DNA of 64,000 bases from Leishmania donovani (Eukaryota > Euglenozoa > Kinetoplastea > Trypanosomatida > Trypanosomatidae): NCBI RefSeq assembly GCF_000227135.1, contig NC_018245.1, positions 312,628 to 376,627 on the forward strand, in the 5' to 3' direction. Below, piece by piece: positions 1 to 10,259 of this stretch (positions are counted from its first letter, which is position 1; each line of letters begins with the position of its first letter). The notes beneath the pieces are model-generated. The model searched no databases. It was not told the DNA's origin and saw only the letters and a list, made by a program, of their open reading frames with translations. Made by a program: the position numbers and the translations under genes.

Positions 1-1035
1 GCTCTTCTCGACTCTCTGCTCGCATCGCAAGAGGGGACGCGCACGCCTCAATGGGACGACGCGACAGCCGGCGCAGCGCTACCGCGGCGACAGCGGCGAC
101 AGCAGCGACCGTCGCAAGAGACGGAGCGCCATCTACCGCTGCAGCTCCACTCTCGGCAGCAGTGCATGCTGAGTATACTCGCCAAGCTTCGCGATGCTCT
201 GCGCAGCACCCAAGCCTCATACAAGGCAGCCACGGGTATCCGCGCACCCGTCTCGTTGGAGACGCTCCTGCAGCTGCCACCGGAGACCCTGCCGCTTCTC
301 ATGTGCACCGACGACGGCATGCACGACGTGCGTCAGCCTCAGTGCCGTCATCACTGCGACGCCTCTGGTGGAACAGCCGCGTGTTGCGGCCTCCTGTCAA
401 GCACCTCTATTTACACGCTGTGGGCCACGCTCATGGATGGCGTCGACATGTTCCCCAGTTTCTCGCGCGCTGTGGCAGAGGCACTCTGGGCAGCAGTGCT
501 GTGGATGCATGCGTGCGCCACTTCTGCGCCGCCCGGTCAGACGTTTTTTGCCCCCATCGCGAGCGGCAAGGGAGAAGGGTGCACCCACATTCGGCCTCTT
601 CGAGCTGAAGTGCAGCAGCAGCAGCAGCGCACCGGCTCCGCGTCTCCGTTGCAACGCCGACCATTAAGGAGTGAAGCAGAACCTCGACAACTGCGCTCTC
701 CCTCGGAGGCGCGTCAGCGATTGACTGTACGTCACCAGCGCGTCATCGCCCCGACCCTGAAGAGTCGGTTGCAAGAGGAGGAGGAGCGGTGGGCGTACCG
801 GGACTTTCCTGTCCGCCGCGGATTCACCGCGCCGACGGTGTACGATGATCTCTTTCCCTTGCCGACTGCTGTCTCAGCGTTTGTGGAGCCCCCGCTGTAC
901 ACCGTGCCATCGCCGTCACTGTTGACCGGACGCAGCAGCGGTGCTGCAGTTGCAGAGGCGAAGGAAGAGGCGGCGACGACCGTCGGACTCGATTTCTATA
1001 CTGGACCTGCCCGCAGGCCGCGGTCGCTCGTGTAA
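1..1035 (+). CDS. hypothetical protein, 5'-truncated by window edge
   Basis: Frame 1 is open from the first base to the TAA-type stop at 1033-1035, giving 344 residues, so the start lies upstream. The first internal ATG (166) is not a convincing start because the reading frame continues before it. The N-terminal half of the visible part looks helical and Leu/Ala-rich; a five-Gln run is encoded by CAG repeats near 613-627. The C-terminal third has a basic, Gln/Glu-rich stretch and then a Pro/Tyr-rich tail containing RWAYRDFPVRRGF. I do not recognise a family. Two shorter overlapping frames (51-608 and 194-667) end early and are treated as shadows. Function unknown. Confidence 0.7.
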   Translation, partial: ALLDSLLASQEGTRTPQWDDATAGAALPRRQRRQQRPSQETERHLPLQLHSRQQCMLSILAKLRDALRSTQASYKAATGIRAPVSLETLLQLPPETLPLLMCTDDGMHDVRQPQCRHHCDASGGTAACCGLLSSTSIYTLWATLMDGVDMFPSFSRAVAEALWAAVLWMHACATSAPPGQTFFAPIASGKGEGCTHIRPLRAEVQQQQQRTGSASPLQRRPLRSEAEPRQLRSPSEARQRLTVRHQRVIAPTLKSRLQEEEERWAYRDFPVRRGFTAPTVYDDLFPLPTAVSAFVEPPLYTVPSPSLLTGRSSGAAVAEAKEEAATTVGLDFYTGPARRPRSLV

Positions 1036-1863
1036 AGGCGAAGATGTCGCCCCACACGGATTGGACCACATCGCCACAGTCGCCCATTCTTTCCGCGTGC
1101 ACTCGCCTGCGTGGGCGTGCGAGTGACACGCTCGCGCGTGCGATAGTGCGCATGCGCATGCCTGGTTTTCCCATGTCCTTCTCTTCGGTGTTCACGCCTC
1201 ATGTGGCTCAGGCACGCCCTCTCTCGCGGAGCGGGACTGTGTCGACGCCTCTGCCCCCGCCCCCTTCTCGGTGTGTTGCTGCGATCGTTAGCGGCAAGCG
1301 GGCAAACACGGCGCAAAACCGCGTCGCCGCGGCGACGTAACGAAGGGATAACTCCGAGCTGGAAAGAGGCGAGGCAGACGGCGAACAGCGCAACATGCGT
1401 ATGTGTGTGCAACACGGCACTCCGCATTATCGCTGCTTGTCGTCTCTCGTAACGATCTTCTCGGCCGCCACCACCGCCCCTCATTAGCTGCCTTGCAGAG
1501 AAACGTTGTCAAGCGTCATCCGCGTGGCATCCCACGCCCTCCCCACGCTCACCTCGTTCTCACCTCAACACCCTTCCGGCTACATTATCTTGCGAACCTC
1601 CTCCTCCCCTCCCTTGCCTGCGCCTCCCACTCTCCGCTGTGCACCTAAACGCGCACCAACTCACCCGACATGCCCTCTCCTTTATCTGCGTGCACGTGCT
1701 GACCCAGCGCCGTCGACGATCCGCGAGGAAGAGCTGCATCATCGAGTTGCCGTATTCAGTCCGACCCCCGCAAATTATCAGGGTGCTTACTGGCACATCT
1801 TTGTGTGTGCGTTTTTTTTTTTTGCGCGCCAGCCTCCGCCGTTTACAAGCTTACCTTCGCGCC
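1036..1863. other. intergenic region (3' UTR / 5' leader)
   Basis: No credible gene. The stretch 1500-1700 is C/T-rich and could hold processing signals; the last 55 bases carry a run of twelve T and the best splice acceptor for the zinc-finger gene. ORFs here have no coding character and no homology that I recognise. Confidence 0.6.
1812..1832 (+). promoter_or_regulatory. predicted trans-splice acceptor, zinc-finger gene
   Basis: T12 (1812-1823) is followed by the first AG at 1831-1832, leaving a 31-base leader without ATG before the start at 1864. Confidence 0.75.
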
Positions 1864-2154
1864 ATGTCGAGCAGCGCGGGGGCGTCGTCCTCGCCCATGT
1901 CAACCGATCGCTGCTCCTTTTACTGTCCCGTGTGCAACATTCAGTTTTCGGACTCGCACGCCGCAGAGGCGCACAAGGCCAGCCGCCAGCACAAACGGAA
2001 GAGCGGCGAGCTTGAGTGGGAAGCGCAGCAGTACAAGAAAGACGCCGATGTGACCCCCGACGATGTGTGGGCGCTCGTGCGGCGCAAGCAGGCCGAGCTC
2101 CACGTCATCCCCTGGAGCGAGCTCAAGTACAGCGAGGAGGAGAGCACGGCATGA
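1864..2154 (+). CDS. small U1-type C2H2 zinc-finger protein (Snu23/ZMAT2-like?)
   Basis: A 96-residue protein starting at the ATG that directly follows the predicted splice site; the longer open frame upstream would lie inside the untranscribed leader. It has one zinc finger, Cys21, Cys24, His37 and His43 (C-x2-C-x12-H-x5-H), with FYCPVCNIQF and a basic QHKRK end, the spacing of U1/matrin-type fingers that bind RNA. The finger is followed by a charged helix (residues 60-80, VTPDDVWALVRRKQAEL). A finger followed by a short TxxxV...K helix recalls the tri-snRNP protein Snu23/ZMAT2, but the match is weak. Met12 is an alternative start. Probably nuclear RNA-binding; the Snu23 idea is inference only. 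Confidence 0.8.
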   Translation: MSSSAGASSSPMSTDRCSFYCPVCNIQFSDSHAAEAHKASRQHKRKSGELEWEAQQYKKDADVTPDDVWALVRRKQAELHVIPWSELKYSEEESTA

Positions 2155-2814
2155 GAGGGAACGGCGTGCCGCCTAGGTGCGCATGTGTGTGGCCGTGCTA
2201 TGTGGCGCCACAGCAGCTCAGCCGGGTGCAGACAAGTGAGACGCTTTCCGCGCGATTGGAGACGTGGTGAACGTCCCGGCACTGCCTTTTTTGTGTGTGT
2301 ATGTGTGTGTGTGGTGGCTTCCGTGCATGTGGGCGTGTATGATTCAGCCCCGAGCACGCGGGCATCTACGCAGGGAAAGGCCGAGGCAAGAGAAACAGAG
2401 GTGAGCGCGCACACAGAGAGAGCAGATCTTCAGAGTGGTGCGGAGGTCTGCGGGAGAGATGAGGCTCGGTGGAGCAGCAGCACGGTGGCACACCGCCTGC
2501 CGTCCAGCCGGTTTCGCTCACCGAACCCCCTCCGCAGACGGACATCGCGCGGGAGCGAAAGGGCGAGCATGCTCGGGGTCGTGAGAGCAAAGCTTGCGCG
2601 CGCTGCATTGCCATGCCGTGCCTGTCGTGCTGCCCGCTCTAGCTTCCGCTGCTTGTGTTTCTTTTCGGCTGCATCATGTGCTACACCTTCCCCCCTCTCT
2701 CTGCCTCCGCCTCCGCTTCCGGACTCAGCATCATCGACGAGGATTATCCACGTAAAATCGTCACTTTATCCTCCGCTGCCAGCGCTGGGTTTCTCGCTTC
2801 AAAAGTGTGCTGTG

Positions 2815-2840
2815 CACACACACACACACACACACACACA
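2815..2840. repeat. (CA)13 microsatellite
   Basis: Perfect CA dinucleotide run between the zinc-finger and FAZ1-like genes. Confidence 0.95.
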
Positions 2841-3713
2841 CCAACAACCGCAACAACACAACACAACGTACTTGAACTGATCGAGTACAGCAGAGAAAGG
2901 AAAGGAGGGCGACAGAGAAGATCGTCTTTGATCAGATCACAGCGAGGCAGCACGGTGGTCGCCGCGCTCGACTGCAGGGACTCCCCTTTACCTCCTTCAC
3001 GGCTCGTGTGTGTGTGTGTGAGTGTGTGTTTTTTTTTTTTTTTGAGCGTCCTCTGCACCTGCTTGCCCCGCAGTGGGTGAGGCGCTTCTCAACTCATCTT
3101 TGCTGGTCCTCCTCACCTCCCCGCAGTCACGACTGCCTGCTCTTATCTCGCCGTGTTTCTCCGATCATCTTCGTCGGTCTTTCGGCCTGGCATCTCCGAC
3201 TGTATTGTGAACGTTGCCGGTGCCTTGCTTTTTCGGTACGTGTGTCTGCTGATCGCGCACTCAGGCGCTGTGCTCGCCGTGTCGCACTACGGTAGCTTCC
3301 ACCACCAAGAAGCCCCCCTTCTCTCTCCGTGTGTGCATATACCCCTGAGCTGGCGCTGCTTGGCGTGTTCGCCGCCGGTGGTGCGACACAACGCGAAAGG
3401 CAGAGGTGCTCAAACGGCGGAAGACTCGGTGTATAAGCGAACGACGACAAGAGAAGAAAGCGGGAGGGGGTGCAGCCGAGAAGGTACAGCAACGTGGCGC
3501 ACCAACGCAGGCGGCAGCGTATCGCGTTTGATGTATGTGGGTGCATGTAAGCAATCCCCACGGTCGTCAGACACACGCGCATTGACTGCTTGTGCTGCGG
3601 TGATCGCCTCTCGTTGTTTCGGCTCTGCAAAGGTCAGGTGCGGCAGCTCGCTGCGTCAATACCTCCCTTCTTGATTGCGTTTGTATTCGGCGACAGTCGT
3701 GAAGAGGTCTCAG

Positions 3714-3738
3714 CTTCCCGACCCCACCCCTCTCTTAG
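3714..3738 (+). promoter_or_regulatory. candidate trans-splice acceptor, FAZ1-like gene
   Basis: C/T-rich tract ending in TTAG, AG at 3737-3738. The resulting 145-base leader has no ATG. Acceptors farther upstream (T15 at 3029-3043, AG 3072-3073) are possible. Confidence 0.45.
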
Positions 3739-3883
3739 CCACCGCCGGCCCCCACCACCCACACACACACACACGCTCGCACCGAGGACTACGGTGACAC
3801 AGCAGCATCCTCAGGAGGAAGGGCCACAAAAAGCCATAACGCGAAGGGGGTTTAGTAAGGAAAGGCTCACAGGCACGACAGAG

Positions 3884-6800
3884 ATGGACAACCACAGTGC
3901 CGATGTGTACAGCGACGCGGCAGACGTCCTGAAGGTGCTGCACGACACGTTAGAGATGTACGTGTCTTCCATGCAAGACATTGAGGACAAGGAGCGCGGA
4001 TGCAACACGGCGTCGGCATCCGCGTCCTCGTCATCTCTCACCAACTCTGCAGCGATAGACCTCGCCATCACCCGACAGCACATTCAGGAAAATGTGCCGC
4101 GTTTGTTGGACGCATGCGCATCTGTGCGGAGTATGTTGCGCAGGGTCGCTATGCTGCCCCGTCAGTCCCCGCGACGGAGTGACAGCGAGTCCTTGGGCAC
4201 GTCTGACAGCTTGGGCAGTTCCACAACGGCGGCAGAGCGTCATGAAGCCGTCCATGGCCTCATCACGCGAAAGCTCCGCGACGTCATGGAGAATGCACAC
4301 ATGATACGTGGGCTCGTGAAGGTGCAGCAGCAACAGCAGCATCTCTTGCCGTCACACCTGTCTCGCGTGTCGTCGCTAGCCTCGCCAGACGACAATGACG
4401 GACCGCTTCTCATGAAGCAGCTCATTCGTGTGACGCTGTACAATCTTGAGGACATGGAGCGGCTTCTACGCGCCGCCTACCCGGACGAGCTACCCATGGG
4501 CACGATGAACTGGGGCGGCGACGAGGTCGAGGAGGCGGATAGGCCTACGCTGTTTTCGCACTCGCCACGTGTGCATCGCACGCTGACACGCTCGCACGGG
4601 CAACGTCTCGGCTATAACGGTGGCGGCACCGATCACGAAGGCCGCCGCGACTCCACTGGTTGCGCGCACAGCACCAGCAGCGGCGATGGTGGTGGAGTGA
4701 ACTCATCATTGGAGACGCCGCGCAGCTCCACCCACACGGCGCCGTACGTGCGACGCAGTCCCTCTTTCGACCAGGCGAACCTTCTCACCAGCTCATGGGC
4801 GGCAGCCAATCAAGAGGACCACGACGGCGACAGCGAAGCCGCACCGACAGTACGCCTGACCGACACAACCCCCACGTCGCCCACCGGCGCCTACCCATCA
4901 GCATCTATTCTGGCGCGGTCGCAGCAGGCAGACCCGCTTTCGTCGGCGTCGTCTTTCGTCGCTTCGGCGCCGAAGCCGTCCTCGCCGCGCGTCCGCTTCG
5001 TCATTGGCGAGCCCCCTGATTCCGAGGACCAGGACTCCTCTATCTCCGAGTGTGCGCTAGCGCCCACGGCAATCCCGAAACAGTCCTCTCCTTTCGGCAG
5101 TAACCTGCTGTCAAACCCCGTGGTGCAGCTCAGCTGCGCTGACAACGGTAAGCACAGTTGCAACATCAGCGACAGCGGAAATCGCGCCGTCCTCTCTTCA
5201 CAGTCGCTGCTGAGCGTTGAAGGTGGCAGCACTGTGCAATCTGCCTCGCTGGGGCACCAGCGCCCATCGCTGACGAGTGCGCAGCACTTCTCGTCCTCTT
5301 CAGCAGCAGCGGCGTCGCTACCGTTGATGGAGGCGGAGTGGATGAACGCAGCCCCCATCATGCCCACGGTGTTCGAGGTGCGGCAGAAAACGGTGCCGTT
5401 CCTTGACAGATGCAGAGACCGAGCGCCTGACGACTCCGTCACTGCCTCAACGCGCAGCACGGCCACCACCGGCGGCTTCCTCGACTCTTCGGCGTTGCAG
5501 TTGGGCGACGGCGCGCCACCCCCGTCCCGTAATGGGAACAGCAGCGTCGGCAGCCGGGGAGGCATAGGCCGCGCGCTGCCGCCGCCCGTCGGGCTGCCCC
5601 CGCGGTCACCGCGCCGGCATGACCCGCAGCAGCTTGCTACCAGCCTCGCCTCCTCGTCTGGCGATCAGCGGCTACCGCCTACTCCAGACCCCGCTTGGGT
5701 GGACCCCAACATGCGTGTGAGAACGTACCACATGCAACGGCTCCCGGGCGAACTCTGGGGCGTTATTATCGAGGGCCATCAAGCTAAGATGGAGGCCGCC
5801 TTCCGTGCGGATGTGGTGGACCTGTTCAAATATGGCGAAGCGTCCCCGGCGCTGCGCGGCGAGGACGTGCACGAGGTATACTTCACCGTGGTAGGCACGG
5901 ACCTGTACATCCGCATAGGGCTGGAGCATCTGTGCTCAATGGCGGAGTCCGAGATCAACACACGACTCAATCTCTGCTCGTACCCGCACATGACGGGGCT
6001 GTATGAAGAGTTCTTCAAGGCGCATCAGGCCAAGGAGCTCGACGCCGTCGAAGACAGCATGGCGACGCCGGACAGCGACACGCCGCGGTACAGTGACACG
6101 TATTCGAACGGCGGCGATGGCACAAGGGGAGACGGGGAGGAAAAGAGCGCAAGCGACGGTAGGGTTGGACAGCGCTCCTTGAGTCTCTCGAGTGACCTGA
6201 ACGCTGCCGAAGCCGCCGCGGTCGACTCGGCGGCTGCCGCGCGCACACCACCACTGCTGATCGCAACATACTCGCGCACAATGTCGGTGGTGGGCGGCTC
6301 GGCAGCAACGTCCTGCGTCTTCAGCACGCCGAACCCGAGAGCCGCCGTTGGTGAAGACAGTGGAGGCTTGGGCGAGACAGGGCGTGAAGCGTCCGCTTCC
6401 GTCGCCCCGTGTGCCCTCGTCAGCGTCGAGAACAGCACTCACCTCCGGGAAGGAGCCACATCGGTGTCGGCATCGCGTCATCCGCACACAGTGCGTATTC
6501 CTGGTGCGCGATGGGCACGTCTACTGCTCTCGCCTGTGCCGGAGAAGAGCGATCTAAAGTCCGCCTTCGTCCAAGACACGGGCGTCGCTCTTGGCGTGCT
6601 GCCGTCCGAGGCCCGCGAGGCGTGCCAGGAGGTGCGCTTCTCCTTTGGCAGCCTTGTCGTGGACTTTATGTGGGACAATGGGGAGCTCTACCCGGGCGCG
6701 GAGCCGCTCTCGGCGCCAGAGATTGACACAGCTCTGAAAAACTGCCTGTACCCCTCTGTGCGTGCCTTCTACACCAACGCCTGTGCCGCACTCCACCTCG

Positions 6801-9112
6801 ACGACGATCTCGCGGTAGTGCCTGCGCCGAAGCGCGCCAGCAGCACCGCTGAGTCTGTCGTCGTTCATCTCATCCTGCCGGATAAGTCAGAGCTCGACTT
6901 GGCGTCAGACACGGACAGCGCGTTGGCGCTCGACATGAGCGGCAATGCAGAGAAAGGAAAGGCGGCATCGGTGCCCAAGTCGAGCAGGGAAGACGACCTG
7001 TCAACGGCACGCTTGCCCATGGCATCACAGCTGGCGCAGGCAGAGAAGGCACCGTCAACGTTTCCGTCTACTGCGGCGACGGTGCTCTGCGCAGCAGACA
7101 GTGCAGCGGCGGCGTCGAGGAAAGTGGCCTCTTCACAGCAGCAGCGAGGTGCCCCGCTACCTTCATTTAATCGGACGGACAGCGCCATGTCGAACGCGTC
7201 AGGCGAGGCCGAACCCCGCGTTGCTGTTCCTCAGCCAACGGTCGGTTCCCACATACACTCTTCAAGAGGTCAGAAGCAGCGGCGGGTGCACTCACCAGCT
7301 GGCACACCTCGCGTCGGTATCCCCGCAACAGGTAACGCCAACGCCGCCAACTCTCGGTCCTCGAAGGCGACTGCGCGGCGCGCCATACCAAAGAGCTCGC
7401 AGGAGCCGGCAACATTGAACCAATTCACCCTTCTCCACGGAGTGTCGGTTCAGGTGCTGCGTCAGTGGAACCCCGCGCTGGCGGAGCTGGACGCCGACGC
7501 CGTCATTCCGGCCACCGTCACGGTTTACATTCCCCGCCTCTCGCTCTCCCCCAGCCGCGCACGTGGGCAAGTGGGGCCAGGCGTGACCTCCGAGGCCGGG
7601 CGCTACCGCCACCCAACCGACTGCGCCCTTGTAGACAAGACAAGCGATATTCCTCACCGCCGCACGGCGCGCCTCCCGACACCGGTTGCTCATCCAAACG
7701 CCAAGGTGACCGCAGCAGCTGCAGCATCACGCGCGGTATCGATGCCCGCCTCCCCATCTCACGCGGTAGCTTCTCCGAAACCGCCGGCACAGGCGAGCGA
7801 GCCGGAGAAAGCGAAGAGCAGCACCATCATCACCATCTCCAAGGAGGACAACACCCCCGCTGTTGCCACGCCGAGCAGGCCACCACCACTCTCCGTGGAG
7901 GACGTCGAGAAGTGCCGCTCCTTTCTCACTCTACCCACGTTGCCAAGTGCAACGGTGACCTCTGCCGCTCCAGCCGCAGAGCTGGCTCTGCCTGTCTCTC
8001 CCTTCCCCATGACGACGTCTCACTCTGCCTCCCCAGTCCTGGAGACACCGGCAGCTGCAGGCGCCAAGGTGCCACCTGGTGCTGTCAACGCGGCCGTGGC
8101 ACCCGCTCAGCCCGGCGCCGCCTCCACCAAGCCGACGGCGCCATTTTCGTCTGCCGAGCCGGCCCTGACCGCAAGGAGCACACGCGAAGTGGTGCCGCAG
8201 GCTCCGCAGCCTGACGAGAACACGGCGGCCGTGGCGACGGCGGGAAGTCGAGTTCCGCCGGCGCACACCGTGTATCAGCTGCTCAAGCCGCAGACCGCGC
8301 AAGTCGCTGAGCCGAGGGGGATCGAGGCGCTCTTGGTAGCTCATAGCGTCCCTCGCCTGCATCTGGACGGAGTGGCGTTCAAGGCCGCTGCAGCTGCTGA
8401 CGACGTTGCTCGTGGCTTCGCTGTTGGCGACGACCACGTCGACCACGAGAACCACAAGGAAGCAGTCGAGGGGTCGGCGATGCTGTTGGAGTGGGACCTG
8501 GGCCTGCGCCTCGACAATCTCACGGTGGTGCAGGTGCGGCGCGGCTCTGTGGCTGCGCGAGCCAACGTGCAGCCCGGCGACACGCTGCGCACGATGAATG
8601 GGCAGGCGCTTCTCTGTCGAAGCGACTTCGAGCACGCCATGGCGCAGCAGCTTCAGCAGCACAGAAAGGGAAGTGAAGAGTGCACATTGTTCGTAACGGC
8701 GATGACCAGCCGCGGCATCCCTACAACGTATCGTCTTCGTCTTCCGGCTCTTCGCCGCGACGGCGCGACGGCGCAGCCAGATCAGCCACTGGCAGCGCAG
8801 CAGCAGGTACAGCCGCCCCCACGAAGGGCAGGGCCCCTCTCCGCACGGATGTCAGGTGCAGCGAGAGGTGCCCCGCAGCAGCAGCGGGGACTGCAGCCCG
8901 CTACTCAAAGCTCCGCGAGAGTGCCAGTGGCAAGGGCAGCGCCGGCATCTGCCCGCACGCCCGTGAGCAGTCTCGGTGCGGCTGCGCGGGTGTCGCGCGT
9001 AGTTCCGATTAACACGAACGCGGTGCTGTTGTGTACTATGAAGCCGCTGGACACGATCCGCACTTCGTCGATCGATGCAGGTGGTGCTGAGTCCTTGCCA
9101 GGGTCTGCATAG
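3884..9112 (+). CDS. FAZ1-like domain repeat / LysM-like / PDZ-like protein
   Basis: A 1742-residue protein from the first ATG after the predicted splice site. The N-terminus (1-200) is helical, followed by long Ser/Thr/Ala-rich linkers. Two copies of a ~100-residue domain lie at about 610-712 and 866-970: both share R-(L/I)-P-G-x2-W, an EV-x-F strand, (E/P)-E-I-(N/D)-T-x-L and a final YP, so an internal duplication is directly visible. From memory this resembles the conserved domain of FAZ1 and other kinetoplastid cytoskeletal proteins. Residues 1177-1220 look like LysM (L-x2-F-x3-HGVSV-x2-L-x3-NP). Residues 1533-1606 look like a PDZ fold (DLGLRL loop, PGDTL, MNG). No signal peptide or membrane segment was seen, so cytoplasmic or cytoskeletal location is likely. 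Precise function unknown. Confidence 0.8.
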   Translation: MDNHSADVYSDAADVLKVLHDTLEMYVSSMQDIEDKERGCNTASASASSSSLTNSAAIDLAITRQHIQENVPRLLDACASVRSMLRRVAMLPRQSPRRSDSESLGTSDSLGSSTTAAERHEAVHGLITRKLRDVMENAHMIRGLVKVQQQQQHLLPSHLSRVSSLASPDDNDGPLLMKQLIRVTLYNLEDMERLLRAAYPDELPMGTMNWGGDEVEEADRPTLFSHSPRVHRTLTRSHGQRLGYNGGGTDHEGRRDSTGCAHSTSSGDGGGVNSSLETPRSSTHTAPYVRRSPSFDQANLLTSSWAAANQEDHDGDSEAAPTVRLTDTTPTSPTGAYPSASILARSQQADPLSSASSFVASAPKPSSPRVRFVIGEPPDSEDQDSSISECALAPTAIPKQSSPFGSNLLSNPVVQLSCADNGKHSCNISDSGNRAVLSSQSLLSVEGGSTVQSASLGHQRPSLTSAQHFSSSSAAAASLPLMEAEWMNAAPIMPTVFEVRQKTVPFLDRCRDRAPDDSVTASTRSTATTGGFLDSSALQLGDGAPPPSRNGNSSVGSRGGIGRALPPPVGLPPRSPRRHDPQQLATSLASSSGDQRLPPTPDPAWVDPNMRVRTYHMQRLPGELWGVIIEGHQAKMEAAFRADVVDLFKYGEASPALRGEDVHEVYFTVVGTDLYIRIGLEHLCSMAESEINTRLNLCSYPHMTGLYEEFFKAHQAKELDAVEDSMATPDSDTPRYSDTYSNGGDGTRGDGEEKSASDGRVGQRSLSLSSDLNAAEAAAVDSAAAARTPPLLIATYSRTMSVVGGSAATSCVFSTPNPRAAVGEDSGGLGETGREASASVAPCALVSVENSTHLREGATSVSASRHPHTVRIPGARWARLLLSPVPEKSDLKSAFVQDTGVALGVLPSEAREACQEVRFSFGSLVVDFMWDNGELYPGAEPLSAPEIDTALKNCLYPSVRAFYTNACAALHLDDDLAVVPAPKRASSTAESVVVHLILPDKSELDLASDTDSALALDMSGNAEKGKAASVPKSSREDDLSTARLPMASQLAQAEKAPSTFPSTAATVLCAADSAAAASRKVASSQQQRGAPLPSFNRTDSAMSNASGEAEPRVAVPQPTVGSHIHSSRGQKQRRVHSPAGTPRVGIPATGNANAANSRSSKATARRAIPKSSQEPATLNQFTLLHGVSVQVLRQWNPALAELDADAVIPATVTVYIPRLSLSPSRARGQVGPGVTSEAGRYRHPTDCALVDKTSDIPHRRTARLPTPVAHPNAKVTAAAAASRAVSMPASPSHAVASPKPPAQASEPEKAKSSTIITISKEDNTPAVATPSRPPPLSVEDVEKCRSFLTLPTLPSATVTSAAPAAELALPVSPFPMTTSHSASPVLETPAAAGAKVPPGAVNAAVAPAQPGAASTKPTAPFSSAEPALTARSTREVVPQAPQPDENTAAVATAGSRVPPAHTVYQLLKPQTAQVAEPRGIEALLVAHSVPRLHLDGVAFKAAAAADDVARGFAVGDDHVDHENHKEAVEGSAMLLEWDLGLRLDNLTVVQVRRGSVAARANVQPGDTLRTMNGQALLCRSDFEHAMAQQLQQHRKGSEECTLFVTAMTSRGIPTTYRLRLPALRRDGATAQPDQPLAAQQQVQPPPRRAGPLSARMSGAARGAPQQQRGLQPATQSSARVPVARAAPASARTPVSSLGAAARVSRVVPINTNAVLLCTMKPLDTIRTSSIDAGGAESLPGSA

Positions 9113-10092
9113 GGGACAGACCGCGATGGCAGTGCGTCCAGCCGCACGCGAGCGTACGTCTCGTAGGCGATAGTCAGCATGTACAGCAGGGCAGCAAAAA
9201 GGCACAAGTGGTAGCGGGGAAGAAAGCAGTGATGCAGCCGCATGCTCGGTGCTCCTGTTGATCATTCTCCATGCACGCTCGCCTCCCTCCCCTCGTTGCC
9301 CGCGCCCACGCCACCCCTCAGCGTTTGGCTCGCATATATCGCTACTCGTGCCGGTCGTGTGTCTCTTCCATCCGCTCGCCGCCACATGCCCCAGTGATGC
9401 TTCGGATGTTGTGCGTATGTGCGCGCGTTTCTTTTTCCATGTGAGCGTACTGCACCGGATCAAGAAATCAGGAACACTTCTTCCGTACGAGCGCAACTCT
9501 ACCTCTCTCTCTTTGTGTGTGTGTGTATGTCACAGTCGGTCGAGTGGCCGGCACCGGTGCTCGTCACGGCAGCCGCCTACCCTTACGCGCTCTTCCGTCT
9601 CGCTCACCTCACCTCCTGTCTCCACACCCGTCCTCTTACACGCGTGAGGAAGAAGAGAAGAACCACCACCGACACACTAACCGAAGTGCTTGCATGCGTC
9701 TGTCCCATATTTGCGCGTTGCTGTGACCGCTCACCTACATGGTGTCCCATCTCTCCCTCTGCTGTGCGACCGCCTTGTCGGTGGGCCGTCATCGGCGCCG
9801 TGGGTTTTCACTCGCCACCCCCCCCCTCCATCCCAATCCTTCGCGCACGCACGCACACCATAAACGCATGTGGGCAAACGCTGAGAACCGCGAGCGCAGT
9901 ACACGGACGCACGCGCTCATTCCTTCGGCATCAGACACAGGAGCGACTGCAATTCCTCCCGTGCCCTGCGGCGGAGTTTTGAAGAAGCTGTCCGTTGGCC
10001 TCTGCTGCCTCCACTCAGTTCTCAGCGACCACGCTTCGGAGTCGCCTTCGCCTCCCCCACCCCCCCACCACACCTCATCGAAACAAGAATAC

Positions 10093-10110
10093 ATATATAT
10101 ATATATATAT
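10093..10110. repeat. (AT)9 microsatellite
   Basis: Perfect AT run about 100 bases before the RPB5 splice tract; unusual in this GC-rich DNA. Confidence 0.95.
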
Positions 10111-10200
10111 CATAGGCAAGCCGCGGCTGTGTGTGCGAGCGACGAAGGCGGATCTTGACTTTCCGGGTAAGCGCCTCCCTAATACTCGGCAGTAGCGAGT

Positions 10201-10238
10201 TTCTTACCCCTTTCTCTCTTTCGTTTCCTTCCTCTCAG
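10201..10238 (+). promoter_or_regulatory. predicted trans-splice acceptor, RPB5
   Basis: Almost pure C/T tract of 36 bases ending in CAG (AG 10237-10238). The 21-base leader lacks ATG and fixes the RPB5 start at 10260. Confidence 0.8.
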
Positions 10239-10259
10239 CACGAGTCGCTCCCACTCACC

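Larger units (their letters stand above)
2155..3883. other. long intergenic region, 1.7 kb
   Basis: No convincing gene on either strand. It holds a (CA)13 repeat (2815-2840), a T15 run (3029-3043) with an AG at 3072-3073, and a C-rich tract near 3714-3738. The T15/AG pair lies about 800 bases before the next start codon, so it may be an alternative distal acceptor or mark an unrecognised non-coding transcript. ORFs such as 3153-3674 begin at non-ATG codons and show no coding bias. Confidence 0.55.
9113..10259. other. intergenic region, 1.1 kb
   Basis: No supported gene. It contains GT-rich stretches, a C-rich tract near 9811-9830, an (AT)9 run at 10093-10110 and, at its end, a strong pyrimidine tract with CAG at 10236-10238. 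Confidence 0.6.

Noticed and set aside
51..608. 185-codon frame overlapping the first gene
   Set aside because: Frame 1 is open from the window edge to 1035 and is longer; this frame is basic low complexity.
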